Source: Paenibacillus radicibacter (lineage in GTDB: Bacteria; Bacillota; Bacilli; Paenibacillales; NBRC-103111). Taken from it: a stretch of DNA of 64,000 bases. The translations under genes were made by a program, and so were the position numbers. Under the pieces are notes generated by a model. It was given only the letters and a program-made list of their open reading frames with translations. It ran no database searches and was not told the DNA's origin. Position 1 is the first letter of the stretch, and the number at the start of each line of letters is the position of its first letter. This document shows positions 47,296-54,953 of this stretch, piece by piece. The DNA lies in assembly GCF_024721995.1 (NCBI RefSeq), contig NZ_JANQBC010000003.1:1-64000 (forward strand). Direction: 5' to 3'.

Positions 47296-47383
47296 CCAAA
47301 GTCCAGTACCCTCCCTATCCCCAAAGTCTAGGTTACTACCCACCTCTAGTACGTATGAAGCTTAGCACCTGCTCCTATATACT
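47296..47383 (+). promoter_or_regulatory. Candidate activated promoter of first ABC-2 operon
   Basis: Two direct repeats CCAAAGTCCAG (47296-47306) and CCAAAGTCTAG (47321-47331), then AGTACGTATGAAG and a -10 TATACT (47378-47383) with no recognisable -35. The second paralogous operon has CCAAAGTCTAG at exactly the same 57-nt distance from its TATACT. Conservation of spacing suggests a shared activator site; the regulator is unknown. Confidence 0.55.
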
Positions 47384-47433
47384 AATCCAAGCAAGTCATA
47401 CATGACCGTGTTTCGATGAATAGGAGGAGCGCT

Positions 47434-48366
47434 ATGAGCGACCAAACGATCTTACAACTACGCAATGTTACGAAAAAAATAGGCAGCCGTACCCTTGTCG
47501 ATCAACTGACAATTGATGTCCCTAGAGGGGAAGTATTCGGCTTTCTTGGACCCAATGGTGCAGGTAAAACGACCACAATTCGCATGATCGTAGGCTTAAT
47601 GGGCATGACGCAAGGCGAGGTGATTATTAACGGTATATCCGTTACGAAAAACTTTGAGCAGGCGATGACCCAAGTCGGTGCTATTGTTGAGAATCCAGAG
47701 ATGTATAAATTCCTAAGCGGTTACCAGAACTTAATTCACTATGCACGTATGAACAAAGGCATTACCAAGGAACGAATTGAAGAAGTGATCAAGCTCGTGG
47801 GACTTCAGAATCGGATTCATGAAAAAGTAAAACGTTACTCGCTTGGCATGCGCCAACGCCTTGGTGTTGCGCAAGCCATCCTTCATAAACCGAAGCTGCT
47901 CATTCTCGATGAACCGACAAATGGACTTGATCCTGCGGGCATTCGTGAGTTGCGCGATTACTTACGTAATCTTGCTCAAGTTGAAGGCATCTCGGTAGTC
48001 GTCTCCTCTCACTTGTTATCTGAAATGGAGCTGATGTGTGACCGTGTTGCCATTATTCAAGCAGGTAAGCTGATCGACATTCGCTCGTTACATACGGATA
48101 GTGAAGGAGCCGCGCTCACTCACCAAGTCTTATTCGAACTTGATGATCCAGTCACAGCCATTCAAGCCCTACTCGGGCAGGTTCATACTAGTCAAATTAC
48201 AGTAACGGAACATAAAGGCATTCTTTTACCTCTTGAACGTGAACAAATTCCGGGGATTGTAGCTACTCTTCTACAAGCTGGGATTAATATCTATGGCATT
48301 ACATATAAGACCAAGTCATTAGAGGAACAATTCCTTGAAATTACTGGAGGTGAACAGGTTGTCTAG
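47434..48366 (+). CDS. ABC transporter ATP-binding protein (BcrA-like), copy 1
   Basis: ATPase of 310 residues with Walker A (GPNGAGKTTTIRM), Q-loop, signature (YSLGMRQRLGVAQA), Walker B (LLILDEPTNGLDP) and H-loop (VSSHLLSEM), followed by a C-terminal extension of about 90 residues as in BcrA/NatA-type exporters. ATG 47434 has AGGAGG upstream. It overlaps the permease gene. It is a close paralogue of the ATPase at 49538-50470. Likely an antimicrobial peptide or drug exporter; substrate not known. Confidence 0.93.
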   Translation: MSDQTILQLRNVTKKIGSRTLVDQLTIDVPRGEVFGFLGPNGAGKTTTIRMIVGLMGMTQGEVIINGISVTKNFEQAMTQVGAIVENPEMYKFLSGYQNLIHYARMNKGITKERIEEVIKLVGLQNRIHEKVKRYSLGMRQRLGVAQAILHKPKLLILDEPTNGLDPAGIRELRDYLRNLAQVEGISVVVSSHLLSEMELMCDRVAIIQAGKLIDIRSLHTDSEGAALTHQVLFELDDPVTAIQALLGQVHTSQITVTEHKGILLPLEREQIPGIVATLLQAGINIYGITYKTKSLEEQFLEITGGEQVV

Positions 48367-49315
48367 TTATGCAGCACTTACACAAAATGAAAATATGAAA
48401 ATTTATCGCCGGCCACGTACATGGGTCATGACAGGTCTTGTCGTATTCATGCTTATACTCGTCACGGTACTTATGCAGATCAATAGACCGACCGATGCAG
48501 TGAGTTCAGACTGGAGAGCACAAGTCACTCAATCGATAGCTAATGATCAATCTGATTTGCAAAACCCAGAGAAACTAACTCCATTCATGATTGAACGTTT
48601 GCAGAAAGATATTAAAATGAGTCAGTATCAACTTGAGCATAACATCAAACCCGATCGGCACACATTATGGGGAACAATCAAAAGTTTAACTCCGCTCCTT
48701 AACCTAACGATTATCTTTACTATTGTTGTGGCTGCGGATATGATTGCGGCTGAATTTACAGCAGGTACGATTAAATTGCTGCTTATTCGCCCTGCTTCTC
48801 GATTCCGTATTCTGATGAGTAAGTACATGGCTTCTCTGCAATTCGCTCTTTTCTTAACCGTTATCACATTCGTCGTCTCTTTCCTTATCGGTGGAGTGGT
48901 TAATGGATTTGCCGACTTTAACACGCCTGAACTTTATGTAGGAGCAGACGGACTCGTACACGAGCAGTCCATGATGATGAATGTCATGAAACAATACGGA
49001 TTCCTTCTTGTAACCTTATTAATTTACGTGACCTTTGCCTTCATGATCTCCTCTGCCTTCCGTAGCTCGTCCATGGCAATTTCCTTATCGCTTGTTGGTC
49101 TGCTCGCTGGCCCGACAATTGTTGCGGTGTTGAGCAAATACACATGGTCCAAGTACATCTTGTTCGCAAACACAGACTTAAGTGTCTTCTTCGGTGGTAC
49201 GCCAATGCGACCAGAGATGACCTTAACATTCTCGGTACTCGTACTTGCCGTTTACTTTGTTCTGTTCCATCTCATTTCTTGGTTCATGTTCACCAAAAGG
49301 GATGTCGCGGCATAA
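48359..49315 (+). CDS. ABC-2 type transporter permease, copy 1
   Basis: Permease of 318 residues with six membrane segments: about 22-42, then a cluster from about 118 to 318, with a long extracytoplasmic loop (about 43-115) in between. TTG 48359 (LSSYAALTQNENMKIYRRP) is chosen because GGAGGTG lies about 6 nt upstream and the same arrangement occurs in the paralogue; it overlaps the ATPase stop by 8 nt. C-terminal LMFTKRDVAA-type ending is shared with copy 2. Confidence 0.88.
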   Translation: MSSYAALTQNENMKIYRRPRTWVMTGLVVFMLILVTVLMQINRPTDAVSSDWRAQVTQSIANDQSDLQNPEKLTPFMIERLQKDIKMSQYQLEHNIKPDRHTLWGTIKSLTPLLNLTIIFTIVVAADMIAAEFTAGTIKLLLIRPASRFRILMSKYMASLQFALFLTVITFVVSFLIGGVVNGFADFNTPELYVGADGLVHEQSMMMNVMKQYGFLLVTLLIYVTFAFMISSAFRSSSMAISLSLVGLLAGPTIVAVLSKYTWSKYILFANTDLSVFFGGTPMRPEMTLTFSVLVLAVYFVLFHLISWFMFTKRDVAA

Positions 49316-49333
49316 TTTCATATTCATCTATAC

Positions 49334-49374
49334 TGGTGTCCAGGGTCATAATAGCCTGATGGGCACCTTTTTTT
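49334..49374 (+). terminator. Intrinsic terminator between the two ABC-2 operons
   Basis: GGTGTCCAGG...CCTGATGGGCACC imperfect stem followed by seven T residues. Confidence 0.75.
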
Positions 49375-49417
49375 CTCCATTTTATAGGTAAAATAATCCG
49401 AAATACGCCTACCCCGA

Positions 49418-49480
49418 CCAAAGTCTAGTAACCAACCCACCGTAAGTACGTATAAAGTAGACAGATCTGTGCTATATACT
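49418..49480 (+). promoter_or_regulatory. Candidate activated promoter of second ABC-2 operon
   Basis: CCAAAGTCTAG (49418-49428), AAGTACGTATAAAG, then -10 TATACT (49475-49480). The layout is the same as upstream of the first operon but with a single CCAAAGTC box. No -35 match at the right distance. Confidence 0.55.
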
Positions 49481-49537
49481 AGACCAAGTGAATCAACGCA
49501 GAAATAATTATTTTCTAAGATAAATAGGAGGTTAGCT

Positions 49538-50470
49538 ATGAGCGACCAAACGATATTGCAGCTTCGTAATGTAACGAAAAAGATCGGCAAACGCACCCTT
49601 GTTGATCATCTGACATTTGATGTGCCCAAAGGAGAAGTATTCGGTTTCCTCGGACCCAACGGTGCAGGTAAAACAACTACGATTCGGATGATCGTCGGCC
49701 TAATGGCAATGACGGAAGGTGAAGTGCTTGTGAACGGCGTTTCCGTTACGAAAAACTTCGAGGAAGCGATGACGCAAATCGGAGCGATTGTTGAAAATCC
49801 AGAAATGTATAAGTTCCTATCCGGTTACCAGAACCTTGTGCACTATGCACGTATGAATAAAGGTGTGACCAAAGAACGCATCGACGAAGTTGTCGCACTA
49901 GTTGGACTTCAGAATCGGATTCATGAAAAAGTAAAACGCTACTCACTTGGTATGCGTCAACGTCTAGGTGTTGCACAGGCCATTCTTCATCGACCTAAAC
50001 TTCTTATTCTCGACGAACCGACTAACGGTCTAGATCCAGCAGGTATTCGTGAGCTACGGGATTACTTGCGCAAATTAACACAGGAAGAGGGCATCTCTGT
50101 CGTCGTATCCTCTCACCTACTATCCGAGATGGAGCTCATGTGTGACCGTGTAGCGATCATTCAAACAGGTAAACTCATTGATGTGCGCCCTCTGCATGCA
50201 GAAGGTTCAGATGCAACCGCAAATAAGAAAGTGTTGTTCGAACTCGATAACCCTCAAGCTGCAATTGTAGCTTTAGCAGGTCATGCGGATAGCAGCCAAA
50301 TCCATGTTATGGATGGAAAAGGAATCTTACTTCCACTCGAACGTGAGCAAATTCCTACTATTCTAAATGTGCTTGTTCAAAACGGTATTAACATCTATGG
50401 TATCTCTTCGAAAGCGAAATCGCTTGAAGATCAATTCCTTGAAATTACAGGAGGTGAGCAGATTGTCTAA
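49538..50470 (+). CDS. ABC transporter ATP-binding protein (BcrA-like), copy 2
   Basis: 310 residues, the same length as copy 1 and nearly identical over the nucleotide-binding domain, diverging most in the C-terminal extension (about 220-290). Walker A GPNGAGKTTT, signature YSLGMRQR, Walker B ILDEPTNGLDP. ATG preceded by AGGAGG. It pairs with the permease whose start overlaps its stop by 8 nt. Confidence 0.93.
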   Translation: MSDQTILQLRNVTKKIGKRTLVDHLTFDVPKGEVFGFLGPNGAGKTTTIRMIVGLMAMTEGEVLVNGVSVTKNFEEAMTQIGAIVENPEMYKFLSGYQNLVHYARMNKGVTKERIDEVVALVGLQNRIHEKVKRYSLGMRQRLGVAQAILHRPKLLILDEPTNGLDPAGIRELRDYLRKLTQEEGISVVVSSHLLSEMELMCDRVAIIQTGKLIDVRPLHAEGSDATANKKVLFELDNPQAAIVALAGHADSSQIHVMDGKGILLPLEREQIPTILNVLVQNGINIYGISSKAKSLEDQFLEITGGEQIV

Positions 50471-51419
50471 CTTTTTCCCACTTGTTCAGAACGAGAATAT
50501 GAAAATCTACCGCCGTCCGCGCAACTGGATTATGGCTGGATTTATTGTGCTTGCGCTCATCTTATTTACTGTGCTCATGCATATTAGCTCACCGGTAGAA
50601 TCCGGTTCGACTGCAGATTGGAAGCCACAACTGACCCACCAGATGGAAGAAAACAAGAAGCTGTTAGCTGACCCTGAAGTGGCGGAATTTGTTAAAAAGA
50701 GATTTGAAGATGAAATTAAGGTTGGACAATATCAGCTCGAGCATAATATTAACCCTTATGAGCAAACAGCTTGGTCTACAGTAAAAGAATTATCACTGGT
50801 CATCAGTCTTGTATCGATCTTCACCATTGTGGTTGCAGCCGATATGATCGCAGCTGAGTTCACTTGGGGAACAGTCAAATTACTACTGATTCGTCCCGCT
50901 TCCAGGCTTCGAATCTTAATAAGTAAGTACACAGCCACATTGATATTCGCTCTATTCTTAACTTTGATCACATTCATCGTATCCTTCATTATTGGGGCGG
51001 CTACGAATGGATTTACAGGATTCTCAACACCTGAAATCTATGTAGGAGCTGACGGTGCTGTTCATGAGCGATTGATGATTCTAAGTGTGCTTAAGACATA
51101 TGGCTTCTCCCTTGTGTCCACACTGATGTATGTTACTTTCGCATTCATGGTCTCCTCTGCATTCCGCAGTTCTTCCATGGCGATTGCCCTATCTCTTGTC
51201 GGGATGTTGGTTGGTAACACTGTCGTTAGCATTTTCCAAAAATACGAGTGGTCCAAATATATCTTGTTTGCAAACACAGATTTAAAGTCATACTTCGACG
51301 GTACACCATTTAGACCGGAGATGACGCTGTCGTTCTCCATCACGATTCTTGCCATTTACTTCGTGGTGTTCCACATCGTAGCATGGCTCATGTTCACTAA
51401 ACGTGATGTCGCAGCATAA
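50463..51419 (+). CDS. ABC-2 type transporter permease, copy 2
   Basis: 318 residues, six membrane segments, same topology and ending (FTKRDVAA) as copy 1. TTG 50463 (LSNFFPLVQNENMKIYRRP) with GGAGGTG upstream, overlapping the ATPase stop by 8 nt as in copy 1. The long extracytoplasmic loop (about 43-115) differs most from copy 1, which would fit different ligands. The downstream GNAT gene overlaps its end. Confidence 0.88.
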   Translation: MSNFFPLVQNENMKIYRRPRNWIMAGFIVLALILFTVLMHISSPVESGSTADWKPQLTHQMEENKKLLADPEVAEFVKKRFEDEIKVGQYQLEHNINPYEQTAWSTVKELSLVISLVSIFTIVVAADMIAAEFTWGTVKLLLIRPASRLRILISKYTATLIFALFLTLITFIVSFIIGAATNGFTGFSTPEIYVGADGAVHERLMILSVLKTYGFSLVSTLMYVTFAFMVSSAFRSSSMAIALSLVGMLVGNTVVSIFQKYEWSKYILFANTDLKSYFDGTPFRPEMTLSFSITILAIYFVVFHIVAWLMFTKRDVAA

Positions 51420-51903
51420 TTGGTGCGCGATAAGCTTCGATCTTCATCCCATGCTCGAGGCACACGGAAAGCAAATCTGTACGTGGCGTTATCCAGCACC
51501 CTATGACTGCTACAACTGGTCGTCATGGGAGCAGATGATGCGTGACGAGGCTGAATTTGCGGATCCTGCAATTAGACAATTACAGTATGCAGTAACTTTA
51601 GATGAAGACGGGCAAGTGAGTGGATATGTGCAATATTTCCCGATCACTGGGGTGACGCGGCTCGGTCTTGGGCTGCGACCTGATCTCTGTGATCAAGGAC
51701 ATAGCCATGCATTTCTAACTGCGATCATTAACGAAGCGAGGCATCGTAATCCAGACCATGAAATTGATCTTGAAGTGCTGACTTGGAACAAACGTGCTAT
51801 TCAGGCCTATGAGAAAGTGGGCTTTGTGATCACGGATACGTACGAGCGCGGCAGCCGAGCAGGACTTATTGAAGTGCATTGTATGGTATGGATAGGAAAA
51901 TAA
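51403..51903 (+). CDS. GNAT family N-acetyltransferase
   Basis: Protein of up to 166 residues; start uncertain. ATG 51403 overlaps the permease end by 17 nt and has no clear ribosome-binding site, so translational coupling is likely; ATG 51451 is an alternative. Features: KQICTWRYPAPYDCYNW near the N-terminus, LGLGLRPDLCDQGHSHAFLTAIINEA (acetyl-CoA loop with QGHSHA) and NKRAIQAYEKVGFV. Same direction as the ABC-2 operon, so it might modify the exported compound (inference). Confidence 0.8.
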   Translation: MMSQHNWCAISFDLHPMLEAHGKQICTWRYPAPYDCYNWSSWEQMMRDEAEFADPAIRQLQYAVTLDEDGQVSGYVQYFPITGVTRLGLGLRPDLCDQGHSHAFLTAIINEARHRNPDHEIDLEVLTWNKRAIQAYEKVGFVITDTYERGSRAGLIEVHCMVWIGK

Positions 51904-51905
51904 TA

Positions 51906-51950
51906 AAAAACATCTGTTCATTCCTCTGGAATTGCAGATGTTTTTCTTTT
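51906..51950 (+). terminator. Intrinsic terminator after GNAT gene
   Basis: AAAACATCTG...CAGATGTTTTTC hairpin followed by a second T run. Confidence 0.85.
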
Positions 51951-51980
51951 TTTAAGGCATCCTATTATAGGGGTGAACGC

Positions 51981-52433
51981 ATGCAGAAAATTGTATTCTA
52001 TATGATGTGTATGACTTTGTTTGTATGTCACATTCACCATGCACACGCTGAACCAGTTAGCCAAAACCAGACTCCTGCTGCATATGTTGAAGTGTTTGAT
52101 ACAACGAAAGAAGAAGTGATTAGTCAGACGCAGTGGAGTCCCTCCATACATGCGGAAGTACAGCTAATATTGAAGCACTTAACGATATGTGACCAATTCG
52201 CTTTAAAGTTTGATGGCATTCTAGCCAAGATCCCTGTTATTCCAGCCGTCTCGGTTGATTCCAACATTACTCGTGAAAAAATAATGGAAATCATTTTGTA
52301 TCGAAGTAACAATTGGAATGAACGGAACCTTCTTCTTCTGATTACGCAGTCGGGTAAGACGGTTATTTGCTACTCCGAACATTCTTTTGATCCACTTATC
52401 GATCAATTGATTATTAGCGGTATGATTGAATAA
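51981..52433 (+). CDS. Secreted protein of unknown function
   Basis: 150 residues with a signal peptide (MQKIVFYMMCMTLFVCHIHHAHAEP, cleavage probably after AHA). The mature part has no recognised domain; it contains VEVFDTTKEEVISQTQWSPSIHAEVQLILK and a Leu-rich strand NERNLLLLITQSGKTVICY. ATG 51981 is chosen because AGGGGTG lies 7 nt upstream; a longer in-frame ORF begins inside the previous gene. It sits between two terminators, so it is a single-gene unit. Confidence 0.7.
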   Translation: MQKIVFYMMCMTLFVCHIHHAHAEPVSQNQTPAAYVEVFDTTKEEVISQTQWSPSIHAEVQLILKHLTICDQFALKFDGILAKIPVIPAVSVDSNITREKIMEIILYRSNNWNERNLLLLITQSGKTVICYSEHSFDPLIDQLIISGMIE

Positions 52434-52466
52434 AAGCCAAACATGAATTCGTTTGGCTTTTTGTCT
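52431..52466. terminator. Bidirectional intrinsic terminator
   Basis: AAAAGCCAAAC...GTTTGGCTTTTT between the converging secreted-protein gene and recQ. Confidence 0.85.
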
Positions 52467-52479
52467 TTATTTAATAATA

Positions 52480-54291
52480 TTAATAATCGAAATCGTCTGC
52501 ACTGGCACCTTGTGCATGTTCGCGCAGCAGTGCTAAGAATGGCTGACCATAGCTGCGGAACTTCGCTTCTCCAACCCCTTTGATCGCAAGTAAACCTGCC
52601 GCTGTTGTCGGACCTACTTCACTCATCTCACGCAAGGTCGCATCATTGAAAATGATATACGGCGGCACTTTCTCACGCTGTGAAATTTCACGGCGTAATA
52701 GGCGAAGCTGTTCGAACAGCATGTTGCCCGCAGCCGAATTTTCAGTGCGTTTCTCAATACGGCGTACTTTCTGGTGAACTCGTGCTGCACCCTTAAGCAC
52801 ATCTACAGCTGGCCAGTCCAACTTCACCGTCGGATACTGCCCTTCTGATAATGCCAGGTAGCCATCGGCTACCAATACATTAATGAGATCGGAAATTTCT
52901 TTCTCCGACATGCCGTTAAGTACCCCGAATGTCGGCAGTTTGTCAAAGCGGTATTCGATAATCCGCTTTACACGCGATCCTTTTAACACACCAGCAACTA
53001 GAGAAATACCGAAGCGCTCCCCCATACGTCGTATGCAGGAGAAAATCTTCTGCGCTTCAACTGTAATATCGATGCTCTCCCGATCATCCGTACAGGAAGA
53101 ACAACGTCCGCACTTCACAAGCTCCCCTTCATCACCAAAATAGTCCAAGATATACGTATGCAAACACTGCGGCGTATAGCAGTAATCGACCATCGTCTGC
53201 AGCTTGTGATAATCGTTCGCCTTGCGATCTTCGGCTTGCGTCCCCTGCTCAATCAAGAACTTCTGCGTCATGATGTCCTGCGCAGAGAACAGCAGCATAC
53301 AGTCACTCGGCTCACCATCTCGGCCTGCACGACCTGCCTCCTGATAGTAGCTCTCCATGTTCTTCGGCATGTTGTAGTGGATCACGTATCGTACATTCGA
53401 TTTGTCGATCCCCATTCCGAAGGCATTGGTTGCAACAATCACGCGAATGTCATCATAAATAAACGCATCTTGTGCATGAATCCGCTCATCGTCTGATAGT
53501 CCTGCATGATACTTGCCTGCGGAAATGCCATTCTTGGCAAGGAAAGCTTGAACTTCTTCCACTTCTCGACGTGTTGCAGCATAAATAATACCGGGCTGAT
53601 GCGTATGCTCCTTCGCATAACGAAGCACGTAATCGCGTTTGTTCTCACCACGCAGTACGTTTAGTGCGAGGTTTTCACGTCCAAAGCCCGATACATGAAT
53701 CTCAGCCTCCCGAAGACGAAGCAGCTTTGCAATATCTACCGTCACTTCACTTGTCGCTGTTGCGGTAAATGCCGCTACGAGTGGACGGTTAGGCAATTCT
53801 TCAATAAATGGTGCGATATTCACGTAACTCGGACGGAAGTCATGCCCCCAATGGGACACACAGTGTGCTTCGTCTACCGCTACGAACGGAATGCGCATGG
53901 TTGCCATTCGCTCACGGAACCACACCGATTCAAGACGCTCGGGTGCGATGTAGAGAAGTTTAAGCTCGCCCCGCGCTGCCGCGCGCAACCGCTGCTCAAC
54001 TTCACTGCCTGATAAGCTAGAATTGATGAATGCAGCTGGAATGCCAACTTGATTAAGCGCATCAACCTGATCTTTCATCAAGGAGATGAGCGGTGAAATA
54101 ACGAGTGTGACTCCCTCCATTAGCATGGCAGGAACCTGATAACAGATGGACTTACCACCACCAGTTGGCATAATGCCGAGGGTGTCATGTCCATTTAGCA
54201 GCGATTGAATGATCGGCTTCTGACCCGCGCGAAAGTCGGGGTAGCCGTAATATTTTTGCAAAACTTCTTTTGCATGATTAAATATGGCCAT
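52480..54291 (-). CDS. recQ: ATP-dependent DNA helicase RecQ
   Basis: Protein of 603 residues. Helicase motif I (MPTGGGKSICYQ), motif II (VDEAHCVSHWGHDFRPSY, DEAH box plus aromatic loop), and motifs V/VI (FGMGIDKSNVRYVIH, YYQEAGRAGRDG) are followed by a zinc-binding RQC domain (CGRCSSC) and a C-terminal HRDC domain (about 515-590). It unwinds 3'-to-5' DNA at recombination and fork-repair intermediates. Standard length. A structured repeat (copy D) lies 50 nt upstream. Confidence 0.96.
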   Translation of the reverse strand: MAIFNHAKEVLQKYYGYPDFRAGQKPIIQSLLNGHDTLGIMPTGGGKSICYQVPAMLMEGVTLVISPLISLMKDQVDALNQVGIPAAFINSSLSGSEVEQRLRAAARGELKLLYIAPERLESVWFRERMATMRIPFVAVDEAHCVSHWGHDFRPSYVNIAPFIEELPNRPLVAAFTATATSEVTVDIAKLLRLREAEIHVSGFGRENLALNVLRGENKRDYVLRYAKEHTHQPGIIYAATRREVEEVQAFLAKNGISAGKYHAGLSDDERIHAQDAFIYDDIRVIVATNAFGMGIDKSNVRYVIHYNMPKNMESYYQEAGRAGRDGEPSDCMLLFSAQDIMTQKFLIEQGTQAEDRKANDYHKLQTMVDYCYTPQCLHTYILDYFGDEGELVKCGRCSSCTDDRESIDITVEAQKIFSCIRRMGERFGISLVAGVLKGSRVKRIIEYRFDKLPTFGVLNGMSEKEISDLINVLVADGYLALSEGQYPTVKLDWPAVDVLKGAARVHQKVRRIEKRTENSAAGNMLFEQLRLLRREISQREKVPPYIIFNDATLREMSEVGPTTAAGLLAIKGVGEAKFRSYGQPFLALLREHAQGASADDFDY

Positions 54292-54341
54292 AGGCGATTA
54301 GTTGTTCCTTTCGGAGTAGGCGGGGTAATAAGTCAAACGGA

Positions 54342-54455
54342 GAATAAAAGAAGCAACTGGAGGAGCGTTAGCGTTCGACTTTGAAAGAGTGAACATACCT
54401 AATAATAAATTCAAAGTTCACGATTTCACGGAGACCGGAAGTACTTCTTTTATTC
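54342..54455 (-). repeat. Structured intergenic repeat, copy D (subtype 2)
   Basis: 114 nt upstream of recQ. Outer arms GAATAAAAGAAG...ACT and AGT-A-CTTCTTTTATTC pair over about 15 bp with a small internal loop; the inner stem is GTGAAC/GTTCAC. Minus-strand blocks CTTCCGGTCTCCGTGAAATC and CTTTCAAAGTCGAACGCT are identical to copy C, while the arms are different. Lies between the 97-residue protein gene and recQ, both on the minus strand. Confidence 0.82.
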
Positions 54456-54487
54456 GCAGTGACCAGACTTATTAACACGCCACATTT

Positions 54488-54781
54488 TTATATTAATGAA
54501 ATGACGGTCGCAAGCCCACCGGACGAACGCACAATGATGACATGACGCTCGTGATCGTAGCGCACACTTCCAGATCCAACATGGCAAACTGGCTCTGTGC
54601 CTAGAGCATAGAAGAGATCATCTGTTAGGGTGCCGATGCACTCCAACTGCTCATCTTCTGCAAGTAGATCCCAATCTGCTGCTTCCATTTCCAAAAAGAC
54701 ATGCACATCTGTGATTTTCGAAATGGCTGCTGTTAGTTCCTTCTGAATGTCGCTGTACTCTCTACCGAATTTAACTCCCAT
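54488..54781 (-). CDS. Small cytosolic protein, unknown function
   Basis: 97 residues from ATG 54781 (MGVKFGREYSDIQKELTAA), with AAAGGAT 9 nt upstream; an in-frame extension to 54832 is less well supported. Acidic, without signal or membrane segment, and ends in a hydrophobic strand (VRSSGGLATVISLI). No domain recognised. It lies divergent from the SWIM/SNF2 operon and upstream of recQ. Confidence 0.65.
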   Translation of the reverse strand: MGVKFGREYSDIQKELTAAISKITDVHVFLEMEAADWDLLAEDEQLECIGTLTDDLFYALGTEPVCHVGSGSVRYDHERHVIIVRSSGGLATVISLI

Positions 54782-54953
54782 TTGTACACGATCCTTTCGA
54801 TCCTTTTCTTCGAGTGTAACATATGTGCCCATGTAAATGAATTAGAGCCCGGAATGAGGTAAAACTAAAAAAGAATAGGGGCAATTCTTCACAAAATTTG
54901 GTACTATAAGGAGATAGCTTTCTAACATTCCTTTACTGTCGGAGGGGCGCTTC

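Noticed and set aside
53158-53496. Plus-strand 112-residue ORF opposite recQ
   Set aside because: Shadow of recQ: no translation signals, and the recQ helicase motifs are intact in the other strand.
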